Below the pieces are notes generated by a model. That model made no database searches. It saw nothing but the letters and a program-made list of their open reading frames with translations, and was not told the origin of the DNA. Positions 1-10,593 of a stretch of 64,000 nt of DNA are shown here, piece by piece. A program made the translations under genes and the position numbers. The stretch is taken from positions 18,810,102 through 18,874,101 of the forward strand of contig OZ022501.1 in assembly GCA_963989385.1 (NCBI GenBank), given 5' to 3'. Positions within the stretch are counted from its first letter, which is position 1, and each line of letters begins with the position of its first letter. This DNA is from Ctena decussata (lineage: Eukaryota; Mollusca; Bivalvia; Lucinida; Lucinidae).

Positions 1-554
1 CAAAGGCAGGTCCCACTATTTTCCGTTGTTTTTATGCCCCCAACTTCGAAGAAGTTGTGGGGGCATATTGCTTTTGGCTTGTCCGTCCGTCCGTCTGTCC
101 GGAACGTCCGTCCGTAACACTTTAAGTATGCTTCGTAACTTAGGAACTGTAAAGGCTGGGGTCTTGATATCTTATAGGTGGATAGATTATAGTAAATTAG
201 TGAACCCGTATTTTTTTTCTTTTCCGTCAGCCATGTACTTTCAGAGTTATGCCCCTTTTTCGAAAAATTAAATATAAGTTTGTTAGCAAAATTTTAGGAA
301 AAGTATTTGAGCTAGGTTGTTCATACTTGACATACTGGTAGGGCCTATGGTGTAGATCACCTGATTAACTTTTGGGCTAATTTCATAAAAAATTGACTGA
401 ATTATGCCCCTTTGTTAACTTTGGCATTTTTCCAACTTTTGAACTGTTTGACCCAGAGGCTTGATTTTTGGTATACTTATAGTATCTGGTGTGTCGATCA
501 TTTTGATAATTACATTGTTTTGACTTCATTATTGACAGAGTTATGCCCCTTTTT

Positions 555-3478
555 AGCTCACCTGTGGTGAGCTTATAGTATAGACTTGGTCCGTCGTCGT
601 CGTCGTCGGCGTCGGCGTCCACAATTTTAAACATCTTCTTCTCAGAAACCACTGGGTGGATTGAAGCCAAATTTCATATGGAGCCTTAACAGGATGGGGG
701 AACGAAAGTTTATATATTTGGTCCAGGTCACATGACCAAGATGGCCGCCACGCCCATATATGGTAAAAACCCTTCAAAAATCTTCTTCTCCAGAACCAAA
801 AGGCCTATGACCTTGAAACTTGGTATGTAGCAGTGAGCATGCGGGCCCATCATAATTTATATAAATCATGACCTTGTGATGACCTTGACCTCATTTATGA
901 CATGGTCAACTTTGGTACATTAGGCTTTTATATGGGAAAACGCTTAAACGGTGGATTTCTCAGAAACTATTTAAGTCTAAGGTACAATTCTTGGTATACA
1001 TGGTCGACTAAATGACCAGATGAAGATATTATGTCACTAAAGGTCAAGGTCATTCTGTCGGACCATCCGTCGTCAAGATTTTCAAACATCTTCTCCTCTG
1101 AAACCACTGGGTCGATTGAAGCCAAATTTCATATGGAGTCTCAGTGGGATGGGGGAATGAAAGTTTGTATATTTGGTCCAGGTCACATGACCAAGATGGC
1201 TGCCATGCCCATATTTGGTAAAAACCCTTCAAAAATCTTCTTCTCCAGAACCAAAAGGCCTATGACCTTGAAACTTGGTGTGTAGCATTGGGCATGCGGG
1301 CCCATCAAAGTTGATACAAATCATGACCTTGCGTTGACCTTGACCTAATTTACGGCATGGTCAACTTTGGTACGTTAGGCTTTTATATTGGAAAACGCTT
1401 AAACAGTGGATTTCTCAGAAACTATTTAAGTCTAAGGTACAATACTTGGAAATATGGTGGACTAAATGACCAGATGAAGATATTATGTCACTAAAGGTCA
1501 AGGTCATTCCGTCGGACCATCTGTCGTCAAGATTTTCAAACATCTTCTCCTCTGAAACCACTAGGCCGATTGAAGCCAAATTTCATATGGAGTCTCAGTG
1601 GGATGTGGGAACGAAAGTTTATATATTTGGTCCAGGTCACATGACCAAGATGGCCGCCACGCCCATATGTGGTAAAAACCCTTCAAAAATCTTCTTCTCC
1701 AGAACCAAAAGGCCTATGACCTTGAAACGTGGTATGTAGCATCGGGCATGCGGGCCCATCATATTTTACACAAATCATGATCTTGGGTTGACCTTGACCT
1801 AATTTACGGGATGGTCAACTTTGGTATGTTAGGCTTTCATATGGGAAAACGCTTAAACAGTGGATTTTTCAGAAACTATTTAAGTATTAGGTACAATACT
1901 TGGTATACATGGTCGACTAAATGACCAGATGAAGATATTATGTCACTAAAGGTCAAGGTCATTCCGTCGGACCATCCGTCGTCAAGATTTTCAAACATCT
2001 TCTCCTCTGAAACCACTAGGCTGATTGAAGCCAAATTTCATATGGAGTCTCAGTGGGATTGGGGAACGAAAGTTTATACCCGGGGTCTGGGTCACATGAC
2101 CAAGATGGCCACCATGCCCACATATGGTAAAAATCCTTCGAAAATCTTCTTCTCTAGAACCAAAAGGCCTATGACCTTGAAACTTGGTATGTAGCATCGG
2201 GCATGCTGGCCCATCATAGTTTATACATTTATACAAATGATGACCATGTGTTGACCTTGAATTAATTGACGACATGGTCAACTTTGGTATGTTAGGCTTT
2301 TATATGGGAAAACGCTTATACAGTGGATTTCTCAGAAACTATTTAAGTCTTAGGTACAATACATGGTATATATGGTCAACTAAATGACCAGATGAAGATA
2401 TTATGTCACTGAAAGGTCAAGGTCATTTTGTCTGTCTGTCCGTCATCAAGATTTTCAAAACATCTACTCCTCTGAAACCACTGGTCTGATTGAAGCAAAA
2501 TTTCATATGGAGTCTAAGTGTGATCAGGGAATAAAAGTTTGTTCTCAGGGTCTTGACCAAGATGCCCGCCATGCCGTATATGGTAAAAACCCTTCAAAAT
2601 CTTCTTCTCCAGAACCAAAAGGTGTATGACCTTGAAACTTGGTATGTAGCTTTGGGCACTCAAGCCCATCATAGTTTATACAAATGATCGTGCGTTGACC
2701 TTGACCTAATTTATGACACTGTCAACTTTGGTACATTATGTAGGCTTTTATATGGGAAAATGCTTAAACAGTGGATTTTTCAGAAACTATTTAAGTCTAA
2801 GGTGCAATATTTGGTATATATGGTTGACTAAATGACCAGATGAAGATATTGTGTCTTTAAAGGTCAAGGTCATTCTTTGACTTTTGTACAAGGTCATTGA
2901 GATTCTGTCACCTGTCAACATTTTCAAACATCTTCTCAGTGGCCACTAGGGTCAATTGAAGCCATATTTCATATGGAGCTTCACCGGCTTAAAGGAACCA
3001 TAGTTTGTTCAGATGATCTTGGTCACTTGACCAAGATGGCCACCATGCCCATATATGGTAAAAACTCTTCAAACGTCTTTTTCTCGAGAACCGAAAGGCC
3101 TATAACCTTGAAACTTGGTACCGGTATGTAGCATTGGGCACTCAGGCCCATCATAGTTTATACAAATGATTACTGTGTTTCATATATTATGGAGCTTTAA
3201 TACTGGGTCAAAGGAATCAAAGTTTGTTCAGATGGTCATGGTCGTATGAACATGGTGGCCGCCACACCCATTTATGATAAAAACCCTTCAGAAATCTTTG
3301 TCCAGAAACAAAGGCCCAGTGACCTTGTGGCTTGGTATATAGAATTGGGACTCAACATTAATCCCCAAGGGAGGGGGTTATCTGCCCCTGCCCTGGTGCT
3401 ATATACATGTATAAAAGCATTAAAATATATATCAGGACCAAGTGTCAGGTGAGCTACAGGACCATTGGTCCTCTTGTT
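555..3478 (+). mobile_element. Helentron/HINE-like element, AGCTCACC head family
   Basis: It begins directly after a T run with the hairpin AGCTCACCTGTGGTGAGCT (555-573), then a GTC/GTCGGC tract at ~588-620. The core is six ~455-bp tandem units. Near the 3' end CAGGTGAGCT recurs (~3446), followed by the perfect terminal hairpin GGACCATTGGTCC (3459-3471) and TCTTGTT. It is nested in the TATGCCCCC-type element, whose core resumes after ~3478. No transposase is encoded, so it is non-autonomous. Confidence 0.7.
632..3420 (+). repeat. ~455-bp tandem core units
   Basis: The phrase CATCTTCTCC or a close variant recurs at 632, 1087, 1541, 1996, 2461 and 2929, giving spacings of about 455, 454, 455, 465 and 468 bp. 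Each unit carries a block resembling 'aggtcacatgaccaagatgg' followed by a run of ccttcaaaaatcttcttctc. Units decay toward the 3' side. Three units keep an 84-codon open frame at the same phase (1031-1285, 1485-1739, 1940-2194), which is expected from copying and is not evidence of coding. Confidence 0.8.
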
Positions 3479-4808
3479 CTTATTTTTGCAAAACATCTTA
3501 AGTATGATCCGTTTCTCAAGAACTGCAGCTGCAGGAGCCTTGATATTTCATAAGTGGATAGACCATAAAAATAAGAAGAGCTGTAATTTTTTATCTTTTC
3601 CATCAACCATGTAGTTTTAGAGTAATGCCCCTTTTTCGAAAAATTAAATGTAAGTTTGTTAGCAAAATTTTGGGAAAAGTATTTGAGCTAGGTTGTTCAT
3701 GTTTGGCATACTGGTAGGGCCTATGGTGTAGATCACCTGATTAACTTTTGGGCTTATTTCGTAAAAAAGTGACTGAATTATGCCCCTTTGTTTACTTTGG
3801 CATTTTTCCAACTTTTGAATCGTTTGACCTAGAGGCCTGAGTTTTATGCCCCCAACTTTGGAGAAGTTGAGGGGGCATATTGGTTAGGGCCTGTCCGTCT
3901 GTCCATCCACCTGTCCATCCGTCTGTCTGTACGTCCGTAACGCTTTTAAGCAGCTAGGAAACTCAAGAACCGCTTACGCTAGGATCTTGAAATTTTGTAT
4001 GTGGCATGTGATAAATAAGCAGATATGTACTTTTTCTTTTTTCTGCTGGTCGTGTTTTTCTAGAGTTATGCCCCTTTTTTAACTTAGTGCATTGTAAGCC
4101 TATGGAACCTTGTTAGCAAAATATCTCAAGAATCCCTGATGCTAGGATCATGATTTTTTGCAGGAAGGCATTGCCCATGAAGTAGATGACCTGATTAACT
4201 TTTGAAAAAAAAATTATGAATTTTTGATCCAGTTATGCCCCTTTTTCAACTTAAAGCATTGTAAGCCTATGGAACCTTGTTAGCAAAATATCTCGAGAAC
4301 CCCTGATGCTAGGATCATGATTTTTAGCCGGAAGACATTGCCCAAGGTGTAGATGACCTGATTAACTTTTGAAAAAAAAATGTATATTTTTATCCCCCGA
4401 CCGAAAGGTTCGGGGGATATAGCGATGAGCCTGGCGTCCGTCCGTCCGTCAATAAACACTTTCTTGTCTGCTCTATATCTTGAATACCCTTTGGAATATT
4501 TTCATGATACTTCACAGTTATGTAGCACAGGTCATGACGATGTGTCGCGTACAAGGATGGTAACTCCTGCTATTGTACTTTATGAGTTATCTCCCCTTTG
4601 GTGATTTTTTGGCAGATTCGTGTCAGCTCTGTATCTTGAATACCCTTTGGAATATTTTCATGATACTTCACAGATATGTAGAACAGGGCATGACAATGTG
4701 TCGCGAACAAGAATGACAACTCTTGCTTTCTTACTTTTTGAGTTATTTCCCCTTGATAGTTTTAGGTGTGATTTTTTGGCAGATTTGTGTCCGCTCTATA
4801 ACTTGAAA

Positions 4809-4900
4809 ATCCCCCGACCGAAATGTTCGGGGGATATAGCGATGAGCCTGGGGTCCGTCCGTCCGTCTGTCCGTCCATCCGTCCGTCCGTCAATAAACAC
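4809..4900 (+). repeat. Second internal head of the TATCCCCCG family
   Basis: ATCCCCCGACCGAAATGTTC and its complementary arm recur here, with a longer GTCC tract (~4855-4892). Unlike the other heads, this one is preceded by core sequence (cttgaaa) and not by a T run. It therefore looks like recombination between elements, or a concatemer, rather than a fresh insertion. Confidence 0.6.
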
Positions 4901-5831
4901 TTTCTTGTCCGCTCTATATCTTGAACACCCTTTGGAATATTTTCATGATACTTCACAGTTATGTAGAACAGGCCATGACGATGTGTCGCGTACAAAGATG
5001 GTAACTCCTGCTATTGTATTTTATGAGTTATCTCCCCTTTGGTGATTTTTTGGCAGATGCGTGTCTGCTCTGTATCTTAAATACCCTTTGGAATATTTTC
5101 ATACTTCACAGATATGTAGAACAGGTCATGACGATGTGTCGCGAACAAGAATGACAACTCTTGCTTTCTTACTTTTTGAGTTATTTCCCCTTGATAGTTT
5201 TAGGTGTGATTTTTTGGCAGATTCGTGTCCGCTCTATAACTTGAATACCCTTTGGAATATTTTCATGATACTTCACAGATATGTAGAACAGGTCATGACA
5301 ATGTGTCGCGAACAAGAAAGACAACTCCTGTTTTCTTACATTTTGAGTTATTACCCCTTGATGGTTTTAGGTGTGATTTCGTGTCCGCTCTATAACTTGA
5401 ATACCTTTTGGAATATTTTCATGATACTTCACAGATATGTAGAACAGGTCATGATGATGTGTCGCGAAACAGAATGACAACTCTTGCTTTCTTACTTTTG
5501 GAGTTATTTCCCTATGGTGATTTTAAGTGTCCGCTCCATAGCTTGAATACCTTTTGAAATATTTTCATGATACTTCACAGATATGCAGAACAGGTCATGA
5601 CAATTTGTCTCATACATGAATGATAACTCTTGCTTTTAGACCTAGTGAATTATTTCCCTTTGGTAGTTTGAGCTGCTGTTTGAGTCTCTGCTCCATAACT
5701 GTATAACCCTGGCCAGCTCCAGAATTTGAATAACCGTGAACCTTTTAGAATATTGATGATCATGCTGTGATATCTTATCAGTGTTCCTAACTCTCTCTTA
5801 CCCCTCCACATTCCCGTGCCCCCTCCCGCAT

Positions 5832-5887
5832 CCCCCCCCCCCCCCCCCCCCCTCAAAAAAAAAAAAAAAAAAAAAAAAATTTTTTTC
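5832..5887. repeat. Poly-C / poly-A / poly-T compound tract
   Basis: A run of about 21 C is followed by a run of about 25 A and then T. The reverse-strand relative at ~44010-44045 has G-rich and A-rich tracts in the corresponding place, so the tract was already present in the common ancestor of the two elements. Lengths may be unreliable because of sequencing. Confidence 0.8.
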
Positions 5888-6555
5888 CAGATTTGGATTC
5901 TTTGTCCAAATTCACTTACTAGAGAGCTCAAAATTAGGTTTGTAGGGCTTGTACTTTAGAAGTTATTCACACATTTTGAAAGTTAAATGTATCGTATGCT
6001 ATACATTTGTGTATATGGTGGCTGTTTGAGATATTACCTCTTTTTAGCAGTCAAGCATACTGTTTTAGTCTGAGTGTTAGATAATCATGCATCTGTTAAC
6101 AGTTAATGTCAATCAGAAGCATAAAAGAACGACAATATATTACTAATATGTGTTTTGAAGTGCACCCTTTTTACCAAGGCCCATGGGGGTCTTCGGTCGG
6201 GGGATTTGCCATCTCCTCTGATGGCTATTTTTGACCAAGTTAAGCCCCTTTTTCGACTCAGTGCATTGAAGCCTATTGTACAAAAGTACCTTTACATACG
6301 GCCAAGAACCTTAGAGATAGGAACTTGAAATTTTATGTGTGGCATGTACATGAAAAATAAGTGAGCTTGTGAACAAAATATCGGAAGAACTGCTTATCAT
6401 TAATAAGCTAGGTTCCTTGTATTTGGTGTACAGTTACAGACTAAGATGTAGATGAACCGGTTAATACCCCTTTCTGACATAAATAATGGGATGAACCCTC
6501 TTTAGAAGCAAGCATTGGTTGGGGGCATAGTGTTTCATAAACACATTTTCTAGTT

Positions 6556-6950
6556 GCTCCCATATTTTGGCTCACCCAACTGCAGGGTCCCTCCCAGCGT
6601 CACTAAGGTATGGGCTGTAAAACTTATCCTGAACACTTCATCTCACCTAATACAAGCAACTCACCTACTACAAGCAATTACTAGAGAGTACAGTCCACTT
6701 AGGTCTAGCTATCACTAAACAGTACAGATCACCTAATAAAAGTTATCAACACCGAAGCTCACCTGTTGCAAGCAATCACTAGACAAAAAAGAAAAAGCTG
6801 TCAAACTCGCCACTTACCTACAGCTTCATCAAAGCCCAATAATACAAAAAATTAACTTGTATTGCTGCCAATTTTCTACTTTACCACTTGCATCCTATGG
6901 ATTCGTTGCTAAGGGATAACCTCTCAAGCTTTTTCAAAAGCTAATAGTAG
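6556..6950. other. Unannotated AT-rich stretch with weak internal repetition
   Basis: No gene is seen. Between ~6640 and 6790 the phrase CACCTA.TACAAGCAA recurs in degenerate form (cacctaatacaagcaa, cacctactacaagcaa, cacctgttgcaagcaa), suggesting a decayed short tandem repeat. Confidence 0.4.
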
Positions 6951-6954
6951 TAAT

Positions 6955-9850
6955 GGCCATTGCCAAATGACGCTATGGGCTTGTAGACTGTCACCATGCT
7001 CCAGAGCAGAGGTCAGTGCCACATTAAATGATGGAATGAAAGCGGGGTCATGTTTTTGAGCTATGGCAGTTGTCACATGAAAAGATAGGATTGCAGTATA
7101 ATTATGCTATGGAGTTATTGTCATTGCCATATAAGTGATGGAATTGTAGAGTGATCATGCTGTGGATCTGTGGTCATTGTGACATTAAGGTGGTGATAAT
7201 CACTGATTTGGGACAAAGACAAAAATCTGCATAAAATACTCAAAATAACACTGATCTTTCCAAAACTTAGCAGATGCCTTCTTTATGTTGTTTCTCATAA
7301 TTTAGAATCCCAAAATGCAGCATTTCTTAATGTTAAAAAGTGTTTTTATAAGAGAAGATCAAAGGGTAAATTTCTGCGAATAAATCTGAAAAAATAATAT
7401 CATTATTGAAAATATACTTAGTGCTTAGAGTACCTTGTTGCATAATGGAGAGCGTCCTAGCAATTATTTTTCCAAACTCTTTCACACATAATCAGGCTGA
7501 GCAGATGAAAAAAGATGCAGTCTGTGTCCAAATTTTTTTGTCAAAACACACAGGTGAGACAGGTGATACTATTTTAACAAGGTTGAACAATTTCATCTAC
7601 ACACCACTGATCATGTCAGTAATGTATTATTTATATTGTAGGTGTTAACATAGGTATGCTTGCCTACCCTATATTTAATAAATGCGTCCAGAGTACATTT
7701 ACTTTGTACATGGTTGAAATTTGAGAAAAAGCAACCGTTTTCATCTGGTCTACATTACAATTTGAGAAAGAGTTGGAATAAATAATTGCTAGGACGCTCT
7801 TCATTATGCAATAATGCACCTTCAGCACTACGTAAATTTTCAATAATGTTATTATTTTTTCAGATTTATTCTCAGAAAATTACCCTTTGATCTTTCCTTA
7901 TAAAAACACTATTTTAAGCAGCATGTACGTCTATTTTGTATTCTAAACTGTAAAGAACAACAAAAATAAGAAGTCTGTTAATTTTCAGGGAGATACATTA
8001 CTTTTTTATGGATTTATGCAGATTTTTACATTTACCACAAATCACCACCTTAAGTGATAGAATTGCAGTTTGGTTATGCTCTTCAGCAGTGGTCATTGTC
8101 ACAGGAAGCTTTGGAATTTTTTGTGGTTATGGCCATTGTTGCATGAAGCTAAGGACTGGCAGTGTGAGCATGCTCCAGGGTTGAAGCCATGTTGAATTGC
8201 CATGTGATCTTGCTCCAGGGTATTGCCACATGAAGCTATTGAATAGCAGTATGAGCATGCTTTAGGGAAGTGGGCTTTACTACATGAAGCTATGGGGAGC
8301 TATGGAACGACTGTATGGATGTGGTTCAGGGCAGTGGCCATTGCCCCATGAAGGTATAGAACGGCCGTATGATCATTCATCAGGGCAGTGTCCTTTACCA
8401 CATAAAACTATAGAATTGCAGTATATTATGCTCCAGGTTAGGGATCATTTTTACTAAAACACAATTGTATTTCAGTGTGATCATACTTCGGCGAAGAGGC
8501 TTTTGTCTCATGAAACTACAGAATTGCAGTGTGAATATGCACCAGAGCAATGGTCATTGCCACATAAAGGTATGAAATTGCTTTGTGATCATACTGCAGA
8601 GCAGTGGTCATTGCCGCATAAACATGTGGAATTCATTGTGATCAGTAGCTTCCCATTGCCACAGGACACTATGGAATTGCAGTGTGATCATGTTCCAGAT
8701 CTATGACCATTTTCCACGTGAAGTGATGCAGTATGATCTAGAGCAGAGGTCATTGCCACATAAAGCTGTGGAATTGCTTGTGGTCATGGTCTAGAGCAGT
8801 GGTCATTGCCACATTTAATGATGAAATTAGAATGTGCATGATCACACTTCTGAGCAGCAGTCATTGCAACATTAATTAATGGAATTGGAATGTGTGTACA
8901 TGCTCTGGAGCAGTGATCTTGTCACATAATAGATGAGATTGGAGTGTGGTCATGCTCCAGGACAGTAGTCATTTCCACATTTCATTGCCACAAATGATGG
9001 GTTTGCTTTTTGATATGGCTCTGGATGTACAGCTGTTGCCACATTAAGTGATGAAATTGCAGTTAGGTCATGCTCCAGAGCAGTGGCCATTGCCAAATTT
9101 GATTGTCACAGATGATGATTTACCTTTTGATACTTTGGAGGTACAGCTATTGCCACATTAAGTGATGGAATTGCAGTTTGGTCATGCTCCGGTGCTTTTA
9201 CCATTGCCACATTAAGTGTGATTGTGCCCTGGAGCTATGGCAATTGCCACATTAAGTGATAGAATTGCAGTATGATTGTGCTGAATGGAACTATGAACAT
9301 TGTCACATTATGTGATGGATTGCAGTACGACTTTGCTCTGGAGCTGTGGACATTGCCACATAAGTGATGGAATTGCAGTATGATTGTGTTTTGAAGGTAG
9401 AAGCTATGTACATTGTCACAGTGTGATGGAATTGCAGTATGACTGTGCTCTAGAGCTATGGAAATTGCCACATTAAGTGATTGAATTCTAGTATGATTGT
9501 GCTTTAGAGCAGTGGACATCGCCACATTAAGTGATGGGATTGCAGTATGATTGTGCTCTGGAGCTATGCCACCTTAAGTGATGGACTTGCAGTATTATTC
9601 TGCTCTAGAGCTATGGACATTGCCACATTAAGTGATGGAATTGTAGTATTATTGTCTTCTGGGACTAGGGACATTGTCACAGTTTGTGATGGAATTGCTG
9701 TATTACTGTGATCTTGAGCTATGGACATTGTCACATTAAGTGATGAAATTGGAGTGAGATATGCTCCAGAGCAGTAACTATAGCCATATTAGGTGATGGA
9801 ATTGCTGTGATGCTCTGGAGCTAAGATAGCTGCCACATGAATTGCAATAT
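6955..9850 (+). repeat. ~54-bp tandem array (minisatellite/satellite)
   Basis: The unit resembles 'ttgccacattaagtgatgga' followed by attgcagtatgattgtgct and ctggagcagtggac. Counting one clear unit near 9470 gives 54 bp. Units are diverged throughout, with the cleanest at ~9100-9750. The array is interrupted by a foldback element at 7189-8049. Array remnants reappear at 14163-14420 as part of a duplicated block. Open frames in this stretch come from the repeat. Confidence 0.85.
7189..8049. mobile_element. 861-bp foldback DNA element with TTAA target duplication
   Basis: TTAA at 7185-7188 and 8050-8053 flanks inverted ends GGTGGTGAT and ATCACCACC. Removing the element and one TTAA restores the array unit 'acattaagtgatagaattgc' exactly. 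The arms are about 300 bp each: for example, ctagcaattatttttccaaa at ~7456 faces its inverse near 7760-7790. Arms have diverged by substitutions and small indels. The middle (~7495-7745) is unique and has a 5' part rich in caca/gaca. TTAA duplication is typical of piggyBac-type transposition; superfamily assignment is inference. Confidence 0.85.
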
Positions 9851-10593
9851 TATAATCTGCTGGAGAATCTATTTTGGTCATTTATGTGATAACTGTAATC
9901 AAAATTGTTATTTGGAGAGGTAATTTGTGAGTTTTATCGTTGCAAAGTTCCTTTCACAGCAGTGCATTGGAGCTGTAAAACGCCTTTTGCCACCTTAAAA
10001 TCACTGATGATATAGTAGTATTTCAATTCTCATAGCGATGTTGTCCATAGCCGCAGTAGCGGGGCACCGAGCGGGCTCCACTGATGATATACCTCCCTAA
10101 TTAAGTTATATACTAATTCTAATGCACTTTTTCACAGTTTCCAAAGCAAGCCCTGTTCAGCAATCATCAGCCAATCAGAAGCAATGTTTTGCATTGACTT
10201 CAGATTTATGACAGAATATCTGATAAGTGTTGATTTTTTTTACGCTATCCAGTCAGACTTCATGTTTTCTTCTAAAATTCTCTAAAATCCATTTGTCAAT
10301 ATGTGCCGCACTTGCATACTTAAGACAGCTTATATAAGGTGGGAGAGTTTTACGTGACATGCTTTGAGACAGGGTTTATGAGACATGGCTTATATATGTT
10401 TTGAGGGCCAAGACAACAATCTGATACCTTCATTGATTCAGAAGTACTTTTCAAATGCACAGCTCATAATTGTCTGCTATTATCAATATAAAGGTATGTA
10501 AAAGTTATTTGTCATCAGAAAAGCCTCAAAGCTCCAACTTTACGACCTGTTCATTTACCCATATTACCTGTGTGTGTTTATGTCGATATTTTT
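9640..10593 (+). repeat. Duplicated block, copy A
   Basis: This stretch matches 14163-15173 over most of its length, from the end of the 54-bp array through unique sequence such as 'ggagaggtaatttgtgagtt' and 'gaagtacttttcaaatgcac'. Differences include a 64-bp extra segment here (10015-10078) and an ~80-bp segment present only in copy B near 14775-14865. Both copies stop at the same T run before a Helentron-like element. Confidence 0.85.
10015..10078. other. 64-bp copy-specific segment between 13-bp direct repeats
   Basis: CACTGATGATATA occurs at 10002-10014 and 10079-10091, while copy B has it once at 14574-14586. The intervening 64 bp is GC-richer than its surroundings (contains ggggcaccgagcgggctc). 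Either a short insertion made a 13-bp target duplication, or copy B lost the segment by recombination between the repeats. The segment is not recognised. Confidence 0.7.

Larger units (their letters stand above)
33..3844 (+). mobile_element. Helentron/HINE-like element, TATGCCCCC head family, interrupted
   Basis: The 5' hairpin at 33-67 has arms TATGCCCCCAACTTC and GAAGTTGTGGGGGCATA. A GTCC/GTCT tract follows at ~88-115. Core units then include the recurring phrase GAGTTATGCCCC at ~245, ~405, ~538, ~3619 and ~3777. A second element (555-3478) sits inside it, and core sequence resumes after that insertion. No separate 3' end is seen: the only matching tail is that of the same-family element starting at 3845, so the two may be a concatemer or this one may be truncated. 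The class assignment is inferred from architecture; no transposase is encoded. Confidence 0.6.
4391..6227 (+). mobile_element. Helentron/HINE-like element, TATCCCCCG head family, nested
   Basis: The head hairpin TATCCCCCGACC/GGTTCGGGGGATATA (4391-4422) is followed by GTCCGTCC at ~4436. Core units contain 'cttcacagatatgtagaaca' and run for ~1.2 kb. The 3' end repeats CGGTCGGGGGATTTG, then has hairpin CCATCTCCTCTGATGG (6209-6224) and CTATTTTT. A paralogous empty site at ~4219-4235 in the host element reads through as aatttttgatccagtta, which places this insertion at the T run. A second head at 4809 lies inside. A reverse-strand relative is at 43661-45330. Confidence 0.7.
3845..6555 (+). mobile_element. 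Helentron/HINE-like element, TATGCCCCC head family, with complete 3' end
   Basis: The head hairpin at ~3845-3880 pairs TATGCCCCCAACTT with AAGTTGAGGGGGCATA. A GTCC/GTCT tract at ~3893-3935 follows. Core units carry the phrase 'ctgatgctaggatcatga'. The 3' side repeats GGTTGGGGGCATAG (6517-6530), then has the terminal hairpin GTGTTTCATAAACAC (6530-6544) and ATTTTCTAGTT. It is interrupted by the TATCCCCCG-type element at 4391-6227. The tail (hairpin plus CTAGTT) matches that of the element ending at 50490, although the heads differ. Confidence 0.65.

Noticed and set aside
1031..2194. Three similar 84-codon open frames (1031-1285, 1485-1739, 1940-2194)
   Set aside because: They fall at the same phase of a tandem repeat, so their similarity comes from unit copying. 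The other units are broken, no domain is seen and no start or stop is conserved for function.
4380..5477. Longer plus-strand frames, 74 to 141 codons
   Set aside because: They lie in the head and core of Helentron-like elements; repeated words (YPLEYFHDTSQ-type) are the translated core unit.
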